From Muribaculum caecicola (lineage in GTDB: Bacteria; Bacteroidota; Bacteroidia; Bacteroidales; Muribaculaceae), in assembly GCA_004801635.1 (NCBI GenBank), contig SSTG01000007.1:1-33843 (forward strand): a stretch of 33,843 nt of DNA. Direction: 5' to 3'. Below the pieces are notes generated by a model that had not been told where the DNA came from, ran no database searches, and saw nothing but the letters and a program-made list of their open reading frames with translations. A program made the translations under genes and the position numbers. Positions 8,618-16,381 of this stretch are shown one piece after another; within the stretch, counting starts at the first letter, position 1, and each line of letters starts with the position of its first letter.

Positions 8618-11512
8618 TTATGCGGCTTTAGCCTTGTTTGCATTGCGCTTGCGGTCGGTTAGGTAGGCCACGGGCGATGCAATGTATATTGTGGCAAGTG
8701 TACCGATTATAACACCGAATATCATTGCGAATGTGAATGAGCGTATTGACTCACCTCCGAGAATGAATATACACAACAGCACAAGAAGTGTAGAGCCGGA
8801 TGTCATGATGGTACGTGACAATGTCGAATTGATTGACATGTTCACTAGCGATAAGAAATCGTGTTTTGGATACAGCTGTATGTTTTCGCGCACGCGGTCA
8901 AACACAACTACGGTGTCGTTTATCTGGTAACCTATCACGGTTAGTATTGCCGCGATGAATGTCTGGTCAATTTCCATTGAGAATGGCAGTATGCCCCAGA
9001 ACAGCGAGTAGAAGCCTATTATGGTTAGAGCTGTGAATGCTACTGCTGCAAGTGCGCCTACCGAGAATGCCACGTTGCGGAAGCGCAGCAAAATGTACAG
9101 GAACATTGCTATGAGCGACAATATAACCGCTACGTATGCATCGGCTTTCATGTCGGCTGCAATGGTCGGACCTACTTTCTGCGAACTTTGTATACCCACG
9201 TTTTCGTTGGTTGTCGAGAAGTCCTCCAAAGTCATTGAACCGAGGTCTGATTTCAGGCCGTCGTAAAGTATCTTTGTGATTTCTTCGTCTATACCGTCGG
9301 TTTCTTCGTTTATTTTATAGTTGGTGGATATACGTACCTTTGTGTCGTTGTCGATTGTTATAACCGATAGTTGCGCGTTGGGGAACATAGGTGCCAGTTG
9401 TGCCTGTAGCTCGTGGGTTTTCACGGGGTGGTCAAACTGTACTATGTAGTTGCGTCCGCCCGAAAAGTCGATACCCTGGTTTAGGCCGCGCGAAAAGAAT
9501 GACACAAGTATTATTGCTATTATTACAGCGCAGGCTGTGAAAGAGAACTTGCTTTGTCCGAGGAAATTGATTTTTGTTCCTGTGAACATGTTCTTTGACA
9601 GCGGCGTGGTAAACGTTATGTTCTGGAACGGCTTGCTCTTACCGAAGCTGATAAATACCAGGCGTGTAAGGAACACGGCTGTAAAGAATGAACATACGAT
9701 ACCGATTATAAGTGTTGTGGCAAAACCTTTTATGGGGCCTGTGCCATAGAGAAGCAGTATTACCGCTGTGATGATAGAGGTGAGGTTGGAGTCGAAAATA
9801 GCTGAGAATGCGTTTGCATAACCGTCGGCAATTGCCTGCTGTATTTTCTTGCCGGCGCGGAGTTCCTCTTTGGCGCGTTCAAAAATAAGCACGTTGGCAT
9901 CTACCGCCATACCAAGGGCAAGCACGATACCGGCTATGCCGGAAAGTGTGAGCACGGCCTGGAATGATGCAAGTATGCCGAATGTGAAGAACAGGTTGCA
10001 CACAAGCCCCATGTTGGCTATAAGGCCCGGGATTACACCGTAGAACAGCATCATGAACGCCATCAGGAGCACCAGTGCTATGACGAACGACAGGAAGCCG
10101 TCCTGAATAGCCTGTTTGCCAAGCGACGGACCGATAACTGTGTCGGATATGATTTCAACCTTTGCTGCCATCTTTCCTGATTTTAGCACGTTGGCAAGGT
10201 CTTTTGCATCGTCTACGGAGAAGTTTCCGGTAATTTGTGAGCGTCCGCCTTCTATTATCGAGTTGATGCGGGGAGCAGAATATACGGCTTCGTCAAGTAC
10301 GATGGCTACGGGTTTGCCAATGTTGTTTTTGGTTACGCGTGCCCACTGTTTTGCGCCGTCCGAATTCATGTCCATGCTTACGTAGTTTCCTTGCAGGTTG
10401 TCGAAATCAGATGTTGCGTTAACAACTACGTCGCCTCCCAAGGCTGGCTTGCCGTTGTTTGTTTTGAGGGCTATCAGGTTGTAAAGGTCGATTTTACGTA
10501 TCTTTCCTGTAACGGAGTCTGTGAATGTTGCTTCTTGCGGCTTAACTTCCCAACGTAGTTTCAGGTTTGTGGGCAGTATGCGTGCCGCAGTGGTTGTAGC
10601 CAATATCGAGTCAATAATTTCGCGGTGTGCGCCAGTTGCCATACCCACATAAGGAGTTCCGGCATAACCGGGCTGGTCGAGACTGCCGAAGAATGTATGG
10701 CCTGTACCGGTTGAGTCGTTTGCCAGTGCAGATTCCAAAGCCATAAGCTGGCTTGAAATTTCGTCGAGCGAATATACTTCGTAGAATTCCAGGTTTGCCG
10801 AAGCTTTCAGGAGGTCGCGTACGCGGTCGTGTTCCTTAACACCCGGAAGTTCCAACAAAATCTGTCCGTCTTTTTCAAGCTCCTGAATGTTGGGGGCTAC
10901 TACGCCGAACTGGTCAATACGGTTGCGCAGGACGTTTGTTGACGATGAAACACGGTCTTTTACTTCCTGTTTTACCGTGGCTTCTACCTGTGAGGCCGAT
11001 TCGCCGCGTTTTGCAACAGATTTGAAAACGACAGCCATGTCGGCCTGGGGGTCGATGCGGTTATACTGTTTGAAAAATTCGGCAACATAGTCGGCCGACT
11101 TGTTCTTGTTTAGAACAGAATCGGTGGCCGACAATACGCGGTCGAAAGTCTTTATGTCGGAGGGATTGGCTATGGAGCGCATGATGTCGGGAACCGATAC
11201 CTGCAGTATCACGTTCATACCTCCCTTGAGGTCAAGGCCGAGGCCGACGCCCATTTTCTGTACCTGGTTGAATGTATAGCCCAGTCCGGGGTATACTTTT
11301 TCTTTGCCGATTGAATCAATGTAGGCTTTGTAAGCGCGCTGGTATGTGTCGGAATTTGCATTGTTGCCAGAAACGACAAGGGCATATTCCTGTGCTTTGT
11401 TTTCATATTTGTTGGTCACCCATGTGAACGACAAGTAGAAAAGACACACTAACACCAGAAAGATTGCGATAACACCGGAAATTGCGCTTCCGGTACTCCC
11501 TTTGCTTTGCAT
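8618..11512 (-). CDS. secDF: Fused protein translocase subunit SecDF
   Basis: Sec accessory protein that uses proton motive force to pull preproteins across the inner membrane. At 964 residues it is a SecD-SecF fusion, as is usual in Bacteroidota. An N-terminal helix (about 10-32) is followed by the periplasmic SecD region with LGLDLKGGMNVILQV, then a long P1 domain and the SecD helix bundle with GMAVDANVLIFERAKEEL. The second half repeats the layout: IDFSGGRNYIVQFD, a smaller periplasmic domain and a helix bundle with VIGYQINDTVVVFDRVREN. A Bacteroidota-type promoter lies about 50 nt upstream of the ATG and a hairpin lies downstream, so it is probably monocistronic. Confidence 0.97.
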   Translation of the reverse strand: MQSKGSTGSAISGVIAIFLVLVCLFYLSFTWVTNKYENKAQEYALVVSGNNANSDTYQRAYKAYIDSIGKEKVYPGLGYTFNQVQKMGVGLGLDLKGGMNVILQVSVPDIMRSIANPSDIKTFDRVLSATDSVLNKNKSADYVAEFFKQYNRIDPQADMAVVFKSVAKRGESASQVEATVKQEVKDRVSSSTNVLRNRIDQFGVVAPNIQELEKDGQILLELPGVKEHDRVRDLLKASANLEFYEVYSLDEISSQLMALESALANDSTGTGHTFFGSLDQPGYAGTPYVGMATGAHREIIDSILATTTAARILPTNLKLRWEVKPQEATFTDSVTGKIRKIDLYNLIALKTNNGKPALGGDVVVNATSDFDNLQGNYVSMDMNSDGAKQWARVTKNNIGKPVAIVLDEAVYSAPRINSIIEGGRSQITGNFSVDDAKDLANVLKSGKMAAKVEIISDTVIGPSLGKQAIQDGFLSFVIALVLLMAFMMLFYGVIPGLIANMGLVCNLFFTFGILASFQAVLTLSGIAGIVLALGMAVDANVLIFERAKEELRAGKKIQQAIADGYANAFSAIFDSNLTSIITAVILLLYGTGPIKGFATTLIIGIVCSFFTAVFLTRLVFISFGKSKPFQNITFTTPLSKNMFTGTKINFLGQSKFSFTACAVIIAIILVSFFSRGLNQGIDFSGGRNYIVQFDHPVKTHELQAQLAPMFPNAQLSVITIDNDTKVRISTNYKINEETDGIDEEITKILYDGLKSDLGSMTLEDFSTTNENVGIQSSQKVGPTIAADMKADAYVAVILSLIAMFLYILLRFRNVAFSVGALAAVAFTALTIIGFYSLFWGILPFSMEIDQTFIAAILTVIGYQINDTVVVFDRVRENIQLYPKHDFLSLVNMSINSTLSRTIMTSGSTLLVLLCIFILGGESIRSFTFAMIFGVIIGTLATIYIASPVAYLTDRKRNANKAKAA

Positions 11513-11565
11513 GTGTTGGTAATATGATTTTTAGTTGTTAAAGTTTTCGAAAATTTTTCAAGATG

Positions 11566-11598
11566 CAAATATAGCGTTTTTTCTGTTACAAATGCAAA
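11566..11598 (-). promoter_or_regulatory. secDF promoter (Bacteroidota type)
   Basis: On the minus strand, TTTG (11598-11595) and a perfect TATATTTG (11573-11566) are separated by 21 bp, fitting the sigma-ABfr consensus. Transcription would start near 11560, leaving a leader of about 50 nt before the secDF ATG at 11512. Confidence 0.75.
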
Positions 11599-11689
11599 AT
11601 ATGGCCATTTAATGTTTTTTTATGGCTTTGTTTAAAGCATATTGTGCAATTATTGTTGTTTATGTGGGGTATATATTTCTGAAAGGCAT

Positions 11690-11717
11690 AAAAAAACCTC
11701 CTGTATTTGTACGGAGG
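11690..11717 (-). terminator. Rho-independent terminator of the NlpC/P60 gene
   Basis: Minus-strand hairpin with arms CCTCCGTA and TACAGGAGG (11697-11717, one bulged base) is followed by a run of seven T (11696-11690). It lies 38 bp after the stop of the NlpC/P60 gene and separates it from the secDF promoter. Confidence 0.85.
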
Positions 11718-11754
11718 CAGGCATTGTGGCATAACATTGTGTATGTGGCTGTTT

Positions 11755-12417
11755 TTATTCCACCCTGCGTGCGCCTATATAGCGGCGCGAATAGTATTTT
11801 TCTTGCGAATGGCTTATTGTTACGCCTAAGGAACAGGATGAGTGTATGAAACGGAAAGAGCCGTCGGGGCATATTTCGGTTACTATGCCTACGTGGCCTA
11901 CGCGTTTGCGCGATACGGCACGTCCTGAAAAAAACACCAGGTCGCCGGGTTGCAGGTTTTCTGTTTCTATTTGTGTACCCTGGGTGTACTGGCTACGCGA
12001 AGTAGGGTTGAGCGCGACACCGAACTGGCGGAACACGTATGATGTGAAGCCTGAGCAGTCGAATCCGCCCGGCGCTTTGCCGCCCCTGCGGTAGCGTGTG
12101 CCGATAAACGTGGATGCGTGCCCCAGCATGTCGTCTATGTATTCTGGAATGGTTTCTTCTGCTTCTTCAACCGGGTGTATTTCCGGAATTTCAGGTTTCC
12201 ACAGGTTGATTCCGGCAATCAAGGCGTTGTTATCTGCCTGTATAGGCGTGATTCCGTTTCCAAGGCCTGCCAGAAGATGGGATGTGGCTAATGATATTTT
12301 TAGCGGTGTTACCTGTTTGTCAGCTGCCGGTTGCAGTAATGGCGACACGGCCATGGCGGTGGCTGTGGTAGCTGCCGCAATAGCTATTGTTGCAAATATA
12401 CGTATCGAGAACCGCAT
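11755..12417 (-). CDS. Secreted NlpC/P60-family peptidoglycan endopeptidase
   Basis: Predicted cell-wall hydrolase that cleaves D-Glu-diaminopimelate or related stem-peptide bonds in the periplasm. The 220-residue protein begins with a basic, hydrophobic signal peptide (about 1-23, ending in ATAMA) with no lipobox cysteine. The NlpC/P60 domain occupies about 95-220: the catalytic cysteine is in GGFDCSGF (C121), the histidine in VGHVGIV (H175), and the third polar residue is probably H192 in FIHSS. The region between 24 and 90 is unassigned and acidic near its end. It has its own terminator downstream and a weak promoter upstream, and is divergent from the aminotransferase. Confidence 0.92.
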   Translation of the reverse strand: MRFSIRIFATIAIAAATTATAMAVSPLLQPAADKQVTPLKISLATSHLLAGLGNGITPIQADNNALIAGINLWKPEIPEIHPVEEAEETIPEYIDDMLGHASTFIGTRYRRGGKAPGGFDCSGFTSYVFRQFGVALNPTSRSQYTQGTQIETENLQPGDLVFFSGRAVSRKRVGHVGIVTEICPDGSFRFIHSSCSLGVTISHSQEKYYSRRYIGARRVE

Positions 12418-12467
12418 TGTGTTGATGGTCTGTGACTTGATTTCAGGTTATAAAAATAATAACGCCG

Positions 12468-12500
12468 TAAAATTAGCTAAAATTCTCTGCAAGAGCCATA
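12468..12500 (-). promoter_or_regulatory. Possible promoter for the NlpC/P60 gene
   Basis: On the minus strand TATG (12500-12497) and TAATTTTA (12475-12468) are spaced by 21 bp, a partial match to the Bacteroidota consensus. It lies 50 bp before the ATG at 12417, in the divergent intergenic region. Confidence 0.4.
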
Positions 12501-12645
12501 CATAATGGTTGAAATTAAGTTTTTAGTTAAATTTTTAACAAAAGTTTGCACCTTTGCCGGTGTGTATGGTTCCTCCGTTTTATGTAAAGGGTGCATTGCG
12601 TATATAAAATAATTGTAGCAGTGTAGCAATGTCGCCGATTTTATT

Positions 12646-12653
12646 TAAATTTG
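12646..12653 (+). promoter_or_regulatory. Promoter -7 box before the aminotransferase gene; decides its start
   Basis: TAAATTTG at 12646-12653 is a perfect Bacteroidota -7 box, but I see no good TTTG at the right spacing upstream. If used, transcription starts near 12657. The TTG at 12651, the longest possible start of the aminotransferase frame, lies inside this box, so the ATG at 12690 is the better start. The 272-bp divergent region 12418-12689 otherwise holds only this and the opposing weak promoter. Confidence 0.55.
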
Positions 12654-12689
12654 CGTGTTATAATATTTAATGAGTTTAAACCCACAGAT

Positions 12690-13883
12690 ATGAACCAGAT
12701 ATCGAACCGTGTGCAGGCTCTTGCACCTTCGCAAACATTGGCTATGTCGCAAAAAAGTGCCGAGCTCAAGGCTCAGGGCATAGATGTAATTAATTTGTCG
12801 GTAGGCGAACCGGATTTTTCCACACCTGACCATATTAAGGACGCAGCCAAGAAGGCTATTGACGATAATTTTACGTTTTATACGCCTGTTCCCGGATATA
12901 TGTCGCTTAGGAAGGCAATATCGCAGAAACTTAAAGAGGAAAACGGTGTTGAATTTGCTCCTGAGCAGATTGTGGTTTCAGGTGGTGCCAAGCAGTCGCT
13001 GTGCAACGTTGTATTGTCTGTGATTAATCCCGGCGACGAGGTGGTTATACCTACCCCGGCATGGGTTAGCTATGTTGAAATGGTTAATCTGGCAGGTGGG
13101 AAAAGTGTGGAAGTGAGGGCTACTATTGAAAACGATTTCAAGATTACCCCGGCCCAGCTCGAGGCGGCGTTGACGGAACGCACACGTTTGATTATGTTTA
13201 ATTCGCCGTGTAATCCTACCGGTTCTGTATACACACGCAACGAACTTCAGGTGCTTGTAGACGTTCTTGCGCGCTATCCGCAGGTGTTGGTTATGTCGGA
13301 CGAAATATACGAGCATATAAACTTTACCGGCGAGTTTGCCTCTATGGCATCTTTCCCGGAAATAGCCGACAGGGTTTGTTTGATAAACGGTGTCAGCAAG
13401 GCTTATGCAATGACCGGCTGGCGTATAGGATTTCTGGCTGCCCCGTTGTGGCTTGCGCGTGCAACGAGCAAGCTTCAGAGCCAGTACACGTCGGGCGCAT
13501 CGTCAATTGCACAGAAGGCGGCCGAAGCTGCCTACACAGGCTCGCAAGAGTGTGTAGGGCATATGCGTGAGGCTTTCGAACGCCGCCGCGACCTTATTGT
13601 GGGGCTTGCACGGACAGTTCCCGGCTGGAAAGTAAATGTGCCGCAGGGTGCGTTCTATCTTTTTCCGGAGGTGTCGGCCTGTCTGGGCAAACGCTACGGA
13701 GACACTGTTATTGAAACAGATTCCGACCTGGCTATGTATCTTTTGCAGAACGCGCACGTTGCCACTGTTGCCGGTTCGGCATTCTGCCTTCCGGGCTACC
13801 TGCGCCTGAGCTATGCCACCGCTGATGAAAAAATTGTAGAAGCCATAGAGCGTATACGAGTGGCGCTGGAACAGCTGGTATAG
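12690..13883 (+). CDS. PLP-dependent aminotransferase, aspartate aminotransferase type (class I)
   Basis: Fold-type I aminotransferase; in this subgroup the usual reaction is aspartate plus 2-oxoglutarate to oxaloacetate plus glutamate. The 397-residue product has LSVGEPDFSTPDHI near 37-50, the NSPCNPTGS motif near 171-179, DEIYEH near 204-209, the PLP-binding lysine K237 in VSKAYAMTGWRIG, and a C-terminal LRLSYATADE with the carboxylate-binding arginine. The ATG at 12690 was chosen because upstream alternatives fall in a promoter box. The glycosyltransferase follows after 40 bp. The exact substrate (aspartate, alanine or aromatic amino acids) cannot be fixed from sequence alone, so no symbol is given. 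Confidence 0.92.
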   Translation: MNQISNRVQALAPSQTLAMSQKSAELKAQGIDVINLSVGEPDFSTPDHIKDAAKKAIDDNFTFYTPVPGYMSLRKAISQKLKEENGVEFAPEQIVVSGGAKQSLCNVVLSVINPGDEVVIPTPAWVSYVEMVNLAGGKSVEVRATIENDFKITPAQLEAALTERTRLIMFNSPCNPTGSVYTRNELQVLVDVLARYPQVLVMSDEIYEHINFTGEFASMASFPEIADRVCLINGVSKAYAMTGWRIGFLAAPLWLARATSKLQSQYTSGASSIAQKAAEAAYTGSQECVGHMREAFERRRDLIVGLARTVPGWKVNVPQGAFYLFPEVSACLGKRYGDTVIETDSDLAMYLLQNAHVATVAGSAFCLPGYLRLSYATADEKIVEAIERIRVALEQLV

Positions 13884-13923
13884 GGCTGCCGTAATACAAT
13901 CATGCTTAAAATTATATTTGTCA

Positions 13924-14721
13924 ATGCTGGCAACTGATCAAGAGGCGGCAATCAGCACCAAGCCGCAACCCGACTGTCTGGTGATAATTCCCACTTATAA
14001 CGAGAGGGAAAACGCGGCCGCGATTATCGAGGCCGTACTGCGTCAGCCGCATCCTATGGATGTACTTATAGTGGACGACGGTTCGCCCGACGGAACTGCC
14101 GCCATTGTCCGTGAAAAGATGGCCGTGCACCCGGGACGTGTGCATATTATAGAGCGTTCAGGCAAACTTGGTTTGGGAACGGCCTATCTGACCGGCTTTG
14201 AATGGGCTCTTGGCCACGGATATGAATACATATTCGAAATGGATGCCGATTTTTCGCATAATCCCGACGATTTGATGCGCCTTTATGCGGCATGTGCCGA
14301 AAACGGTGCCGACGTGGCCGTGGGTTCGCGCTATCTTACAGGTGTGAACGTGGTAAACTGGCCTATGAGCCGGGTTATCATGTCGTACGGTGCTTCGAAA
14401 TACGTGAGGCTTGTTACCGGAATGCCTGTTCACGACACTACGGCAGGCTTTGTATGCTACCGTGCAGCTGTTTTGCGGCACATGCACCTCGACCGGGTGC
14501 GTTTCAAGGGCTACGCATTCCAGATAGAAATGAAATTCACGGCATATAAGCACGGTTTCCGTATTCAGGAAGTACCCATTGTGTTTGTAAACCGCGTACT
14601 TGGCACTTCGAAAATGAGTTCTGGGATTTTTTCGGAAGCAATGTTCGGGGTGATAAAGTTGAAACTTTACTCGTTAACACACAGTTATGAACCTGCTCCA
14701 CAACGCAACGATAATAGATAG
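13924..14721 (+). CDS. Family 2 glycosyltransferase, polyprenol-phosphate mannosyltransferase (Dpm1) type
   Basis: Transfers a sugar, typically mannose from GDP-mannose, to a polyprenyl phosphate at the cytoplasmic membrane face. The 265-residue protein is an almost pure GT-A domain: VIIPTYNERENAA near the N-terminus, VDDGSPDGT, the DxD-like FEMDADFSHNPDDL and a C-terminal VPIVFVNRVLGTSKMS. There is no C-terminal membrane domain, so it is the short, soluble or peripheral type. The ATG at 13924 was preferred over a TTG two codons upstream. Its last 35 bp overlap the dihydroorotase gene, so the two are probably translationally coupled. The sugar donor is inferred from the family. Confidence 0.88.
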   Translation: MLATDQEAAISTKPQPDCLVIIPTYNERENAAAIIEAVLRQPHPMDVLIVDDGSPDGTAAIVREKMAVHPGRVHIIERSGKLGLGTAYLTGFEWALGHGYEYIFEMDADFSHNPDDLMRLYAACAENGADVAVGSRYLTGVNVVNWPMSRVIMSYGASKYVRLVTGMPVHDTTAGFVCYRAAVLRHMHLDRVRFKGYAFQIEMKFTAYKHGFRIQEVPIVFVNRVLGTSKMSSGIFSEAMFGVIKLKLYSLTHSYEPAPQRNDNR

Positions 14722-16045
14722 CGGAAAACGGTTCCGTGGCTATCTGGCGTTTGAAAACGAATACATAACCCATGTGGGTTGCGGCAACGTTCCGCAGGCG
14801 CTTGTAGAACTTGCCGGCAGCAATATTGCCGACATGCATGGTGCGTACATTATTCCTGGCGTTATTGACGACCAGGTGCATTTCCGCGACCCAGGGCTGA
14901 CGCATAAAGGCGACATTGCAACCGAGTCGGCCGCCGCCGCTGCCGGAGGGGTGACATCCTTTATGGATATGCCTAACACAAACCCGTCAACAACCACTGT
15001 TGCCGACCTTGAAAGAAAACTGGACAGGGCAAATGCCGTGTCGACAGTTAATTATTCGTTTTTTTTAGGAGCCACGAACAGCAATATCGACGAGTTGCTA
15101 AAGGCAGATTACACCCGTATACCTGGGGTAAAGCTGTTTTTGGGTTCTTCAACTGGAAATATGCTTGTTGACAACGAGTGCGCGTTGAATGAAATTTTTT
15201 CAAAGGTTCCGGCTCTGGTTGCCATTCATTCGGAAGATGAACAGACAATATGCCGTAACCGTGAGGCTGCCATTGAAAAATATGCGCCGTCTGAGCCTCC
15301 GGTTACCGAGCATCCTGTCATACGGTCGCGCGAAGCTTGCGTTACCAGTACGGTGCGTGCAATAGCGCGTGCCCGTGAATACGGGACGAGGCTGCACGTG
15401 CTCCATGTGTCTACAGCCGACGAGGCAGAACTTTTTGACCCGGGACATGTTTCCGGAAAACGTATAACGGCCGAGGTGACGGTGCAGCATTTGTGGTTTT
15501 CTGACGAGGATTACCGTACATTGGGCACGCGTATAAAAATGAACCCGGCAATAAAGACCGCATCTGACCGCGACGCGCTCAGGCAGGCGTTGCGCGACGG
15601 CCGTATCGACATTGTTGCCACCGACCACGCGCCGCATCTGCTTTCTGAAAAACAGGGAGGGGCGGTTACCGCTGCTTCCGGTGCGCCTATGGTGCAGTTC
15701 TCGTTGCCGCTTATGCTGGAAATGGCCGATAAGGGTATCTTTACGCATGAACTTGTTGTTGAAAAGATGTGTAATGCCCCGGCTGAATTATACGGAATAT
15801 GCAAACGTGGATTTCTGCGCGAGGGTTATTATGCCGATTTTGTAGTTGTCAGGCCTGACACCCCGTACACCGTTACTGATGCCGATGCGCTAAGCAGGTG
15901 CGGATGGACACCGCTTTGCGGAACCACTTTGCACAACCGTGTCGAGGCGGTGTGGGTGAACGGTTGTCGGGTTTATTCGCTTTCCACGGGAGTTGAGCCG
16001 GGTGCAGGCGCAAGCATGCCGCTGTTTTTTGAAAAACAGGGTTAA
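14687..16045 (+). CDS. pyrC: Dihydroorotase
   Basis: Zinc amidohydrolase of de novo pyrimidine synthesis, interconverting carbamoyl-aspartate and dihydroorotate. The 452-residue length is that of class I enzymes. Metal-site motifs are DDQVHFRDPG (residues 61-70), K149 in PGVKLFLGSSTG (candidate carboxylated lysine), H181 in AIHSEDE, a histidine in RLHVLHVSTADE and the catalytic aspartate in ATDHAPH. The usual HxH pair reads Q63-x-H65, so the first ligand is replaced; I recall the same in other Bacteroidales dihydroorotases. It starts inside the end of the glycosyltransferase gene (35 bp overlap). The following 336 bp hold inverted repeats and the korA promoter. Confidence 0.93.
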   Translation: MNLLHNATIIDSGKRFRGYLAFENEYITHVGCGNVPQALVELAGSNIADMHGAYIIPGVIDDQVHFRDPGLTHKGDIATESAAAAAGGVTSFMDMPNTNPSTTTVADLERKLDRANAVSTVNYSFFLGATNSNIDELLKADYTRIPGVKLFLGSSTGNMLVDNECALNEIFSKVPALVAIHSEDEQTICRNREAAIEKYAPSEPPVTEHPVIRSREACVTSTVRAIARAREYGTRLHVLHVSTADEAELFDPGHVSGKRITAEVTVQHLWFSDEDYRTLGTRIKMNPAIKTASDRDALRQALRDGRIDIVATDHAPHLLSEKQGGAVTAASGAPMVQFSLPLMLEMADKGIFTHELVVEKMCNAPAELYGICKRGFLREGYYADFVVVRPDTPYTVTDADALSRCGWTPLCGTTLHNRVEAVWVNGCRVYSLSTGVEPGAGASMPLFFEKQG

Positions 16046-16050
16046 ATGAA

Positions 16051-16182
16051 TACAACAGTTCGGTAATTTTTGAGCAGGCATAGCTGTACCGAACTGATAC
16101 ACAATAGTTTGCATTGATATTGAATTGTTATTGCATCTTATTGATATTCAATTGAATATGCAAATTTTACCGAACTATTGTG
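16051..16182 (+). repeat. Block of nested inverted repeats before korA
   Basis: The ends 16051-16066 and 16167-16182 are inverted copies matching at 14 of 16 positions (core AGTTCGGTAA / TTACCGAACT). Inside, 16056-16065 pairs perfectly with 16087-16096, and 16100-16109 pairs perfectly with 16173-16182 around further inner pairing (TGCAT/ATGCA, TATTGAATTG/CAATTGAATA). It could be a 132-bp MITE-like element, a terminator region for pyrC, or a regulatory structure; the sequence does not decide. Confidence 0.6.
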
Positions 16183-16209
16183 AATAAATATCCGTTTAAA
16201 ATGCAATTA

Positions 16210-16252
16210 TATTTGACAACGATGCTTTTTTGCTGAATAAATTTGTCAAATA
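16210..16252. promoter_or_regulatory. Perfect 10-bp inverted repeat overlapping korA promoter, possible operator
   Basis: TATTTGACAA (16210-16219) and TTGTCAAATA (16243-16252) are perfect inverted copies 23 bp apart. The right arm covers the TTTG -33 box of the korA promoter, so a bound dimer could block initiation. No regulator is encoded nearby, and the AT-rich context leaves room for chance. Confidence 0.4.
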
Positions 16253-16273
16253 CAGTAGTTTGGCATACATTTG
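16242..16273 (+). promoter_or_regulatory. korAB promoter (Bacteroidota type)
   Basis: TTTG (16242-16245), a 20-bp spacer and TACATTTG (16266-16273) match the sigma-ABfr consensus at every defined position. Transcription would start near 16277, giving a leader of about 105 nt before the korA ATG. Confidence 0.75.
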
Positions 16274-16381
16274 CCATGTAAAATGCAGGGCTTAATGCCG
16301 CATTATAAATCAAGCCGGAAAAACTAGCAATACAATTATCACAAAATATTCATAAAGCAACCAACATAAAAAAGTTTTGTT

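Noticed and set aside
12651..12689. Longer aminotransferase start at TTG 12651
   Set aside because: The codon lies inside a perfect -7 promoter box and the extra 13 residues do not look like the family; the ATG at 12690 is preferred.
13913..13920. TATATTTG just before the glycosyltransferase gene as a promoter
   Set aside because: No TTTG-like box lies 19-21 bp upstream, and a start here would leave almost no leader; read-through from the aminotransferase gene is simpler.
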